This document shows positions 38,701 through 50,700 of a stretch of DNA of 64,000 nt, piece after piece. Source of the stretch: Macropodus opercularis (taxonomy: Eukaryota; Chordata; Actinopteri; Anabantiformes; Osphronemidae); the NCBI GenBank assembly GCA_030770545.1, contig CM061109.1, positions 806,001-870,000 on the forward strand, in the 5' to 3' direction. A program made the translations under genes and the position numbers. The notes beneath the pieces were generated by a model. That model saw nothing but the letters and a program-made list of their open reading frames with translations, searched no databases and was not told where the DNA came from. Numbering within the stretch: the stretch's first letter is position 1; each line of letters opens with the position of its first letter.

Positions 38701-41700
38701 CAAATGACGGACTCTAACATCCCTGGATGGCGCTAGAGCTACAGTGTGTGGGGGGGGGGGGGGTACATAGCTGCTGTATGAGCTCAGTAGCCGAGAACAA
38801 AGCTGTGATAACCTTCGCTCCCCCCACACACACCTGCTATTGCTCTCAGTGGACCCTTGGAAGACGAACAGCTGGACAGCTACACCCTTCTAAGAAACCC
38901 GGAGCTGTTTGAAGGGAGCCGATCATCCAGCTGGACAGGCTTGGTCCTGAACATTGTGCTGCCTACAGCGGTTGGAGGAACGAAAGTTGCGAAGCCGCCA
39001 TTTAAGGGCAGAGCAGCATGTGCTGAACTTCCCCTGAACACAAAGCATCGCTCTCACAGAAAAGCCAGTTCCTGCCTCAGGGCCTCTTCTCCAGAAATAC
39101 CTTCCACGGAGGGCTTGTTGTTTTCAGCTGGAAAACTGCTGCCCTGACCTGCGTCAACATGGTATTGTGAGAGTTACTAACACCTTGTATCCCGGCAACG
39201 GCTGCAACAGAGGAAGCTGAAGTGCTCCTGTCATTACAGACCACGAGACTGGAGAGCAGAGCTAATCAGAATCTGACCATCATCATCATCAGCACATGAT
39301 AAATCGAAATAAACACACATTGCTCTCAGCGGGTACCAGGCTCCTCAACCTCCTCCAGCACCGACAAAGTGAACTGCAGCATTTTCTGGTGGTCAGGAAT
39401 ACAGAAGTATTTTTAATTTGACCCAGCTGTAATGCTGCTGTTCATCTCTTTACCCTTTTCCCCAAACGCTCCATCCTTCTACATTTAGTCAAAATGGGAA
39501 CGTAATGAATCATAAGGCAGAGAAAGAGGAAAACAGAGCATCTGGAGCAGACACACACATCATTCAAAGCTAAATTAAATCTCAGGCTTGACTGTGGTCT
39601 TGTCATGATGGTTTAGTTCTCTTGTAGATCAGCGGAAGCTTCTGTCCAGGTTCTTTTCCTTTTTATTTATTTATGCGGTGGACTGGTGAAGCTGTCCTTT
39701 ATCCTTGGCTCAGCGTTGTGGTGGATGCCACCACTCCCTGTGGTCACGATAGAAGCAGTCACAGGTTTAATGAGCTGCTCATCACGTGGAGTCGCTGAAT
39801 GCAGGCCACATACTGCACGTTATGAGCCTGTCTCCATCCAGTGGAACCTGTTCAATGGCAGACACAGCGTCATGGCCAAACCGTTCAAGGGGTCGGATGC
39901 TCTGTGCTGAAACCGGCCGTGTAGGGAGGAACCACGCTGGCAAACAGGCTGGATTCATCTGGTCGGGACAGGAAAAGAGCAACACCTGCCTTTCACTCTT
40001 TACCACCGACAGCGACGTTCTGAACGTGTCTCCGAGAGGGACGGCACCAATCCAGCACAAAAACAACACGTGATTCTGCCAAACAGCCTGTAGCAGTGAA
40101 AAAGACACCGGCTCGCAGATAATGGCTGGGAAATATTCCCGTGTGAGCCAAACCAAACTCTCAGCCATTTCCCTGTGGTTTAGCTTCACACTATCTGTCG
40201 GAAAACACACTAGAACGCGAAGCAATACGCAGAAGATGACTTTATAATTCTGCCTGGCTTTGCCCTCCTCCCCTTCTGGAGCACAGCATGGGAATGGTTC
40301 ACTGAAAAGGTTAAGCGCATTTAAAGTCTATTATGGAATCTCAGTTACTTTCCGGCGATTGTCTGCGGTTTCACGTCATGCTTCAATCCCACCCAGCTGG
40401 CAACGGTGCAGGCTGCAAAGACAATGGAAGCACAAAATGCTGCTCGGCGCTGGTGAAGTAACACTAGTGTGGAAAACAGTGTGAACCAGCCACACACGTC
40501 ACCGCTCAGATGAGTTCGTACCAGACTTGTTAGGGCATAGTGGGACGGTTCTAGTACAAATCAAAGCCTGGCAATCATTCAGTGATCAGTCAGGAACATG
40601 GCCTGTTCTGTAAACACCACTAAGGAAATGGAGAAGCTGTTAACCCTTAGCCCTCACTCTGCATCCTCAGCCTTGTTCCGTCACTTAGCTGACACAGAGA
40701 CGACCCGCGCGACCTTGGCTGACCCCTCGCTGAGGCCTCTAATGGGTGACGTAACAGATACGGCCTTCGGTGTCCCAGCAGGTCACAGCGGTTATGTCAG
40801 CCTCCCACTGTGGTTCTTAGGTCTCGTCTGGGGAGATTCAGGTCCTCACCATAGGCCCATTCCAAACCGCTGATGAATTATAAGCCGCGGTCCAAAAATG
40901 AAATTACATTTTAAAGTGAGTTGACCCAAACGTCCTCTATCCCACTGGGAGTTGAGCCTTAATTGACAGCAGCAGCTCAGCGTTACAGGATAAGCTCTTA
41001 CTTCAAATGCATCTAGTTGTTTTAAGTGTTTTACGGCTGACCATGACTGAAGGAAGAAGCCCAGCTGTACCTGGACCCAGGCATCTGACAACAATCCCCA
41101 GTACGACTGCACTGACGTTAGGAGGGAGGAACGCTGCCATGTACTCACCGTATTTACTGTCATTTATGACACACGCTAATTCAAGTATAGCGTCTCTGGA
41201 AACATGGATTTACCAAGAAGTCAAAGATCTGACTGAAAATTATTCACATATTCAACTTTGGAAATGTTTTTATGTATAATATAATAGAGGAAAAAGCAAA
41301 GCTCTGCATTTAGATGAACAGGTCCAGCTGACTGACCTCGGCAGATGAGCCCGTCCTGGGTGATGGTCTGTTGACACACGCTGCAGGGCTTGGCCTTCTT
41401 GAAGGTCTTCACCCGGAACGTATGGGAATGAAGAGCCTCCAACTCCTCTGGCTGCAGGTAGGAAAACAAAAACCAAAGAGTTGTTTTGTAGAGCTGAGTC
41501 GAGAGAGGAAGTGGAAGGAACGGCACTATATTCGTTTAACATTAATATGGCCTCATCCATACGCAGGACCTGTGAAGCGAGACCTCGACTACCTTCATCT
41601 TTCTCTGCTAATGGATCCAATGCTCAGAATGTCCATTTACCCGAGATTGAAGGCTGCAGGCTGAGCAAACGTGAGCCTAAACCAATCACTGCTGGTTTCC

Positions 41701-44700
41701 TTCTTTGATCTGAGCTGTCATCTCCATTTTCTGCTCCCAGATGTGCAACATAACAGTTTGGAAGATCCCTGACGGTGCTGCCCACCCGTCGTACGTTCGC
41801 TTGACTACGTTCTTTTCTAGGGAAATATTGGCCTAATCAATTAATTATTAACAGAACGATTCATTTGTACAAGTCATTAACCACAATGGTTTATTACGTG
41901 CATTAAATAGGATGAACAGCATGTGTATCATCCATATCTCTTTGCTTCTACGTTTATTATCTTAATATATCAATAATGACACATGTGCTTCACTATGCAG
42001 AGTCAAAGGCAGGAAATGTTTCAGTACAAGCTCTTGGTACGTGCACGCTGGGCTGGAATGGCCATCTGGTTGGCATGTTGGGCGACCACAGACGGACAGG
42101 CCACAGAACCAAACCCAGTAGCTCCCTGCGTGTGAACAGTCCCAGACAATAAGGTTTTATGACCACTAATCACCCATTTGGTTCAAGGATTCATCAACTC
42201 TAAAAGACAACGTATTGAAGAAGCAGCTTTGCACAGCACACGTCTGACACAACGGACAGAACGCCCGCTGGGCTTGGCTCAGACGCTTTCTCCACGCTTC
42301 CTGTTGTCTCTTCTGTCTGTCCTCTGTCCTCCTATTTGGACAAAAAACTGGCTTAACGGAGAACAGAAGCCCTGAATGTTTCATACTGACGCAGCTGTGG
42401 AAACCTTCTGCATAGTTGGCTTTTTACTGCATGGATGATGATTATAGATTCAAATTGAAATCATCACCAACATTGTTGTGTTGTTGATGTTATGACTACC
42501 CAGTTCCTCCAATGGTGGGTCACATGGAGATTTAGAAACTGATACTACTGGTGTTTATCAGGCTCTGTTTCACAGTTGAGCCACATGGCAACAGCAGTAG
42601 AGCCAAACCTTCATTCCATCTCGCGGCTACGCCTTGCCACTACATAACGCGATTAGCTTAATCTAATTAGGCTTAGAGAAAGAGCGAGGCTGTGCAGGAG
42701 GCACCGTGTTGGCAAGCAGGGCTTTCTGGGGATGGGTGGAGGTCTCTGCCTGGTATTCATGCACGGTCTTATCTGGGGAACCTCACGCCAGGGCTCTGGC
42801 TGGCATGAAATCTGTACTAACCTTGAAAACAGAAGCGTATTCGACGAACGCTGCACATCTGTGAAGGCTAAACCTTGGATTGAGCATTAATATGAGCTCA
42901 AATACACCTGAACACAAGTGCATGACATGTCAAAATGAAGCTCTGTCCCATTGAGATGAAAGCACTGACGTAAAATCTGTGTCATGCACCACACTATAAT
43001 GTAAGAAATGTCTCAATCCAGATATTATCCTAGTCCTGAGCCTCCTACAGCCTCCACCCATTCACACGCCAGGAGCCAGTAGGATGTAGGACACAGTGTG
43101 GGGGGTCGGTGTCAGTTATCCACTAGTCTTACTTATTTCTGATTTCTGATTCGTTTTCATTTTTAGCAGAAAAGTGAGTGAAATAAGCTTCGAATGATGA
43201 GATGTTTGTAATATTGTTCACTGACTTACCAAATGAAAAGGTTTAAACTTGCAGCCGGTCTCCATCGCCAAACGGCCAGACAGAGAAAGATCCCCTCTGT
43301 CTATTTCAGTCCTTAGAAACCCAGCCTCTGTCATTTAACCTCAATATGCTATGTAAATATGGGAAGCAGCAACATAAGCGGGCCGCCCTCCTTTGTGAGC
43401 CTCTAATTGTTTCCAATCATTAGCAACGCACCCACCGTGCAGAGGGCATTGTTTGGGAGACATAGATGCTGAGAAGAGCTGCTGGGATGCGGAGGACAGA
43501 ATTAAACAGTAAACCAGTGAGCAAGTTCACAGGAAACGGGCGTTCGCTGATTATTTTCTGTTTCAAACTGTTGTAAGAAGATGCAAATGGCCTCAGTCGA
43601 TCACATTCACGTCACACTCTCACACTCAAATGGGCCACAAAGACGGGAAATGGTTTCAGACAGGCACCCGGGACCCCGAAAGCTGGGGTCAGGTTGTACA
43701 CATACCCCCCTGAGCTCGGGCCCGGCAGCTCCTGGGAACAGACCCGTCCCCTTGGAGACGCACACATAAGCTCCTGCCACACACTCATTAGCAAAGGCAC
43801 AAGAGGCAGCCTCGTGCTCAAAAAGGCACCGGGATGAACCCACGTTTACATCAGTGTGCACGCAAACGCGCACAAGCAGGCGAGTCCATGTTTTGGCTCG
43901 AAAGACAGCAGCTCCCCCATATCTGCACTGCTCATTTATTTTTCCAATAAATCTCCTGTTTTGTAACGTTGAGCGTTGGCTTTCACTGTACGTTGGCTCT
44001 TTCGCTGCTGTTTGCAGATGAAATGATCCAGGGCATCCTGCCATGGTATTTTTTAATTTCACAGGAATTCCAAGCACCTTCAGGGGCCGTGCTGAATTAG
44101 CAGACTTACTTTTATTCTACTACGCATTTTACACTGACGTCTTCCTACTAAACGTTGAACCCCTTGGCAACATCACATCTCTCAGCCAACATTTTGACAC
44201 AGTTCTACCTCATGAAGCAGGCGAGCTGGCAGGTTGACGATGAGTGATGTACGCTCACCAGAAGCAAGGCTGATCGATTCATCTGGGCTTATTCCTTTCA
44301 TCTGTACAGCATTAGCTGCTCCACATCTACTGCAGCTCTGGATGGAAAACAAAGCCATAAGCCAAGAAGCAGGAACGTCCCCACGTGGTGACATGAAGCT
44401 GGGGAGCTTGCATCTGCATTTAAGGGCTCACACAGCTCACTGTTCAGTTCGCTGTTCGTTCTCTACTTCAGCTCCGACCCTCTAGTTTGTATTGTTGTGC
44501 GTCTTGCGGTCCGGTGTGGCTCAGCTCTGGTGGTTTGTTCTTTATCTGTTTGATTAATTATTTGTCAGGTGTCCTTTAGTTCTGTCTCCACAAAAATCAA
44601 CCATCTAGTTGAATCTCCTCAAACGTCTCTCAGTTCTTTTGCTAAATACCGCTGGTCTCCTGGAATACTCGACTTTCAGACGCACAGTGTTTTCGTCACG

Positions 44701-47700
44701 GAGCAGAGCGGCGCTGCTGGCGCTGCTGGCGCTGGCAGCCTCCGCCTGCGTTCGGTAATGTTATGCTATGGAGATAAACCTTTCCAGACTCTGCCACAGA
44801 CATTCCAGCTGAATAAGGTAACCAACAAACTGCTCTTCTCCTGAAACTCAGAACGTCCTCGGCTGTTTTGAATGCATGACTCACGACACGCTGATCTCAC
44901 CTCCTACACCAGCATCCACTTCATGCATTACCTCATACTGTACACATGGAAGCATGAATGTGTTCACAATAACACACACGCGCCTTATGTTTGGCACTGG
45001 TATCTATCTGATTGATGGAAACACTTCCTTGAGTTGACCTTTGTGACATAGAAAAGTGAAGGGATCCTCAAAATTCTTATTATTCACAATCAACAGGAAA
45101 TAATTATCTTTACCAACTTTGTCATAGTTTATTTCATAGATTCTTACTCCTCTACAGATCAACCATAACCACGTGTTATACACACACAATCTTTTTCTTT
45201 GTTATCAGTGCCATTATTACAGAATTCAGACCAAAACCCCTCACGTGGGGATTATATGTGCAGGCAGACAGACAGAGATCCAGACGAGCATCAGCATTCG
45301 GGCCGTGCTACAGTCTGAATGCAGCCGGGGAGGGTGCGCACATACAGTCGCTGCATCACTCCATCCAGCCACAGGTCATTATGGGTCATTATGGGTCCTG
45401 GTGGAGCAGAAGACCAGGCGAGACCTCCCCAGTCAACGGAGTCAATCAGCCGTTCACGCTGCCGTCTCTCATATGGGACACCATCTGCACGGATGGACAT
45501 TTCACAGGACACTCCAGGGTGACCTCCGTGTCTCCATCTGTGCGTGTGTACAGTTCATGCGGCCCACACTGACGCTGCAGTAGTCAGACAAAGCTAATTG
45601 CTGATGAGGGTGACTGCTATTCTCGCTTTGGCCCTTCGAGTCCTCCCAACACGCTTTTCTCCTGTCCCCCTCCCCCCACTGGGCGGCTTCGCTTGGTACA
45701 AGGCAGCTATTCTTCAACTTTCTCAGTGAAACACAAGCTAGTAGAGCCCAGCTGACCTTTGTGCCCTCTTCACTTGTCTTCCTCCTCACTGCCTGACCTC
45801 TTTTCTCCAGGTTCTACTCTCATCTACTCTCATTCATTTAGACTAAAATAACTGAATATATATATATATATATATATGATGTGGCCCTGACTAGAGTCAA
45901 CAAACGCAGTCATCCAAAGTGGCCAAACGTTCGTGTGTTCAACACTACAACTTAGCACTGGTGGTGTGAGGAGTTCTCCTCACTTCACAGCATTTCTACT
46001 TGGTGGAGCTCAGGGCTCCGATGTACTTTCATGTTAGCCCCTCATCAACCTTCATATCTTGAAACCATTTCTTTATGTCTTTGTTTAGTACTTTTTATCC
46101 AGCTTTTAGTCAGACAAAGGGATGCGACACCAGTTCCTCACATTCACGTCATCCTCACATGATGCTGAAAAACTTTATTGGCATTTGACGAACGCCCGTC
46201 TTCGTATAACGCGCAGAACGACGTAAGAACAGCAGAAACGGACGAGTGGCAACGTCTGGAGCTGTTTGTGAAGCTTCAGTTCTGGACGAGGTATTGTCGT
46301 GACTGGTAATAATACTAGTAATACTAATAATACTACTAGATGACTCTCAAACAAAAACACATTTTTACTCATTTATATATTGTTGCAGATTGACAAGTTT
46401 CCAGAAACGCAGTCTGATGTTCTTTAGTGTCTATACTGATGCTGGGGAATCCAGATCACACGTTCACAGTTTTCCAGTCTCTTAATGACAAAGGAAGCAC
46501 AGATAAAACGGCTCCTACAAGAATGAACCTGGTTCCAATGAAGTATTTAAGCAGCTGAATAGCATGTTATGGTCAACAGTTGGAAGAGGAAGAGTCCGTG
46601 AATCCCCTAATTGTTAGCAGCCTTTTGCAGAACAAATGCAAAGGGCAGCAATTCACAGCTAAATATCAGAAGGGTCCTTCCTGCCTTTTCTTCCGCTCTC
46701 CACTTGCCACCAGCCCAACGTTCTTCCAATGAACAGTCACCTGCTTTTCATTTGGGGGGAAATGCACCCCAGGCATTCCAGCCTCCGCCTCCACCCCCAC
46801 CACCCCAGCTCCACTCTCCACAGGCATTTCATCTCACTGAGGTGGATCCCAAGGAGGAAATTACTCAGTCATCCACAAGTGGAGATGGTAAAGACATTCC
46901 TCATTTCTGTCAGACCATCAGCAGCCCTGAAAGAGTCACACACAGTAGTCGTGCTGTCCCGGAGTCAGCTCCATCAGCCACACTAAAAAAAATCCATCAA
47001 AAGATTTTAGTCAAGATTAAAGAGCACCTGTTTATTTAAAGCATGGACACGGACGGATGTAGTGTAGTCATCGGTCCATCACGTCTGCTCCTGACTATTA
47101 CTGTGATAAACCGAACCAAAGCTAAATATGCTGGAAAGCATCAATCATAAAACATCCAAACACAAACAGACAAATCAGCCAACCGTTCATCTAGATGAAG
47201 CGTGTTGTGATTTATCGTCTGCAGCTGTTTTATCCAACCCTTGGATGGTTTTTGAGCTTTGAGCCCCCTGTTTTCATTGTTATCCCTCGAAGGCCCCGCG
47301 AGGGTTAATCATGCCCCTCATATAAGAAATGGTGCAACAAAACCGATTAAAGACAAATCAGTACTTAAGGCAGACGTTTCCAAGACGATCGGTGGAATAT
47401 GTTAATATTTCCACCTACAAGCTAGTGCTGAGTTAACCTGTGAACGAAGCCTCCAACACTGGTGGGATAGACCTTGGACAGGTCACCGGACACAGGCAGA
47501 ACATGCAACCTCCAGAAAGAAAGGCACCTGGACGACTCTGGGACTTGAACCCTCAAACAGTACGAACCGTCCATCTTAGTAGAAAATGTTGTCATGTTTA
47601 GCTATAATCCAAACATTTGTCCTTTATTATGTTGATATGTTCAGCTCCCCCTTACATGTTGTGTTATATTATCTTTCAGATTCCTTCTGTGACCTTATGT

Positions 47701-50700
47701 TGTGATCTTGTGTCCCTGCAAGCTTCTCTATTATAACAGTAACACAATCACCCAACATGGTCATTTCCTGGCTTAAATTCAGGCAAGTGTTAGAGAATCT
47801 TACAGCAAATCTATAATAAGCAACTTCTAAAGGTTGTTTTTGGTTTCAGTGTTTTTCGAACTCACATGAGATAAGCTTTCTGCTAATATAGCAGCCTATG
47901 AAAATAAATTACACGTGAAAGACAAATGACTACACTCCCCAAACAAAGCAGAGCAGGCGCTCTGTGCCAAAAGCATGGACGCAGACGGATCAGGTTTAGC
48001 ACACGGGCTGAATGACAAACATCCAGAGTTCATCCTCGGAGCTAAACGCCAGTGGGAGCACAGCACATGGTCCATATCGCACAGGGTTGGCAGACAAGAG
48101 AGCAGAGAAATTGGAAGCAGAACCTCTGAGCTCTTTAGGAAGGACGAGACGCTCTCTGGGACGGGGTTCCGATGATTCGATCTCTGCCTGCTCCGGTCGT
48201 CGACATACATGAAAGAGGGCACATGAACGTACTTGACTATGAGCTAGATGAATGATGAACTGAAATCCTTTAAACGCAGATCCAAATCCCTCTGGATAAA
48301 AGCAGCGCAGCAGGATGTTGTCAGTGTCACTTTCAATGAGGACTGTTTGGCCTCACACATGAATGCGTTGGATCCTCAGGAGGTCTCACATCACATCCAC
48401 GGTTAGAGGTTATCACGGCATTAACAAGTACCGGGGCCTCTTTGATGGGGACCCTTGACTGGCCAGAGAAGACCCACCTCTGTTACCAATCCGAGCCGCA
48501 CAGCTGGCAAGGAATGAAGCAGAACGAAGCCGAAGAAAACAGACGTAGCCCGGATCTTAATCGGCAGACTACGCTCATGATGTCAGAGCATGTTCACGCG
48601 CTGACAGCAGAATTCATGACCTCACGTGTCTGCTGGGTCTGACCAGCGTTTGTGTTTTTGTAACCTAACTTGGGTTTAATTTGGCTGCTGTGTTCTGCTC
48701 TGGCAGCACAACATACGTGTATGGAGAGTTTGCCTTAAGGGGATGGTTTCACACATGATGTGCAGAGAGCATCAATAGCTGATTTATGCTGATTTACCAT
48801 AAATAATATTCCAAATGCATTTACCTGCACCTTAATGGTTTATTTGTCAATACAGTCATACCTAACATTGTTAAGAACAACGTGTCAAGGCCTCATCAGT
48901 CATCAGTAGAACATTTTATTCTGAAGGCACCTGAACAGGAAAAGGTTTGTAAACAAAACCTGCGTCTGAGACTTTACTACAAACGACTTGCATTTCTTCC
49001 TTCTGTGACATAGGAGTTAACACGTCAGAATCAATGACGGGGTTATGGCAAAACTTATGCCACGGAACAAAAGACGGATACATTTACGTTACTAACATCT
49101 GAACAGTCAAAGTCCCTCACGGACAAAACCATGGGAGGCCATGGAAGATTTAAGTCCAATGGGCCCAGTGAAGCATGCACGAGGCTGGGGGTCTCTTTAG
49201 GAACGAAGGAGGTGGATCTGCTGCCTTACAAAGCTCAACAACTCTCATAAATCAACTGATCAAAGGTTAAACTTCCCTTTGTGTTGTTCAAAATTTTCAC
49301 CCAAGTCAAAATCCACAGAATTCATGCAAAAAGCAACACAAAGATGAAAGCAGCGCCGCGTTTTCTACAGGACGGCAACAATGTCTGTCGAGCACGGTAA
49401 ATCCATTTCAGCGAAAAACATCAACCCAGATGTTACAATTACAGAAAGGTTTTCCGAAGAGGCCTCACATGTGGAACATTTTCCTTCAATCAAAGCTAAT
49501 CTCAGGAACTCGGATAGTGGGGAACAAAAGACAAGTGGAAGAGAAGGGCTGAGAGTAAGACCTTTTTAATGAGAGGGAGAGACGCTGGGCTCACGGCTCA
49601 GATGTTTCAGAAGCAGATGCAAAGGTTACAAGTCGGTTTAAACAGGGGTGAGGACAGAGGCCGATGACCTAACAGTGCGAAGGCGACGCCGTTTCCCAAA
49701 GCGATGCTTGACAGGAAGCATGGACGTTAATGGATATCGATCATCCCAAGCAGGTCTTTGAACTCTGACAAGTCTCAAGGTTTGGCCAAGGATCAATATT
49801 TGCATTAACGCAACTGTGAGGCAACGCTGCCGACGGCACCCTGGTAAATCAGGGGACCCTGGCCACCACCACAACCCACGCATCCCACCAAACAGTCCAC
49901 ACATTTCCACTGTCTTTCCACAGGGAGGTCACAGGTTTCATGGTCATTGCGTAGAAACCTGATAAAACTCTTCCCTCGTAACCTTTGTGGCATTTATTAA
50001 TTATTCACGGTGTTTGTGGAAAAGCGTCTCCTTTCAAGGCCCCGAGCACCGTCCACACTTGGCCTTCTGATTTTACCCAGACCATCTCCTGTTGATTTCC
50101 GTTGTCCTTCTCTCTGTTATTTCCTATATGTCTGAGAAATTTCCTTTCTCCTAGAGAATTTCTTTTTTTATCGAAGACCTTCTGACAGGAGGAGGCCTAT
50201 GGAATAGATCTAGATCAGGAAGATGGTCTGTTTCCTCCATCTGGACCTGCTCACTCACCCTCATCCTCCCGCTTTCTGTTTCTCTCCCTTTCATCTTACT
50301 CTTCATCACTTTGCAACAGCTTTTGCAGCTGGACTTTCTCCCCCAGCTGCTCACTACAGTTCTGCTTGTTCTCGGAAAGGAGTGAAGTAAATAATCCATT
50401 TTCTTTGTCTGGTATTTGGGCCAGACACTGTGCATCTTTAAGGGTTAGGAATAATCTGCTGGATCAAAGTGTGACCAAACAAAGATCTACTATTAACGCA
50501 GGAGCTCAGATTGAACCCCGCCCCCCTTAAGTGAGCTCGCTTTGTCATACAGTGCTCTGATGCAGTCAATCAGTGACCCAAAGCTTAGCTGGGGGGCTTT
50601 GAGATCCTTTTACGACTCCCCCCTTTCACCTCACCTACCGTTCCTCAAAAGAAAGAACGGTAATTAACTGATGAAGAGCTCTGTAAGATTATCCAGTCTC

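Noticed and set aside
41140..41165. ATG followed by four codons and a GTGAGT donor in phase 0 (minus strand).
   Set aside because: Poor start context, and it lies after the first C1 exon; less convincing than the four retained candidates.
46611..47039. 142-codon plus-strand frame with a polyproline run.
   Set aside because: No recognisable homology, no splice sites or promoter context; the proline run comes from a CCA/CCT simple stretch.
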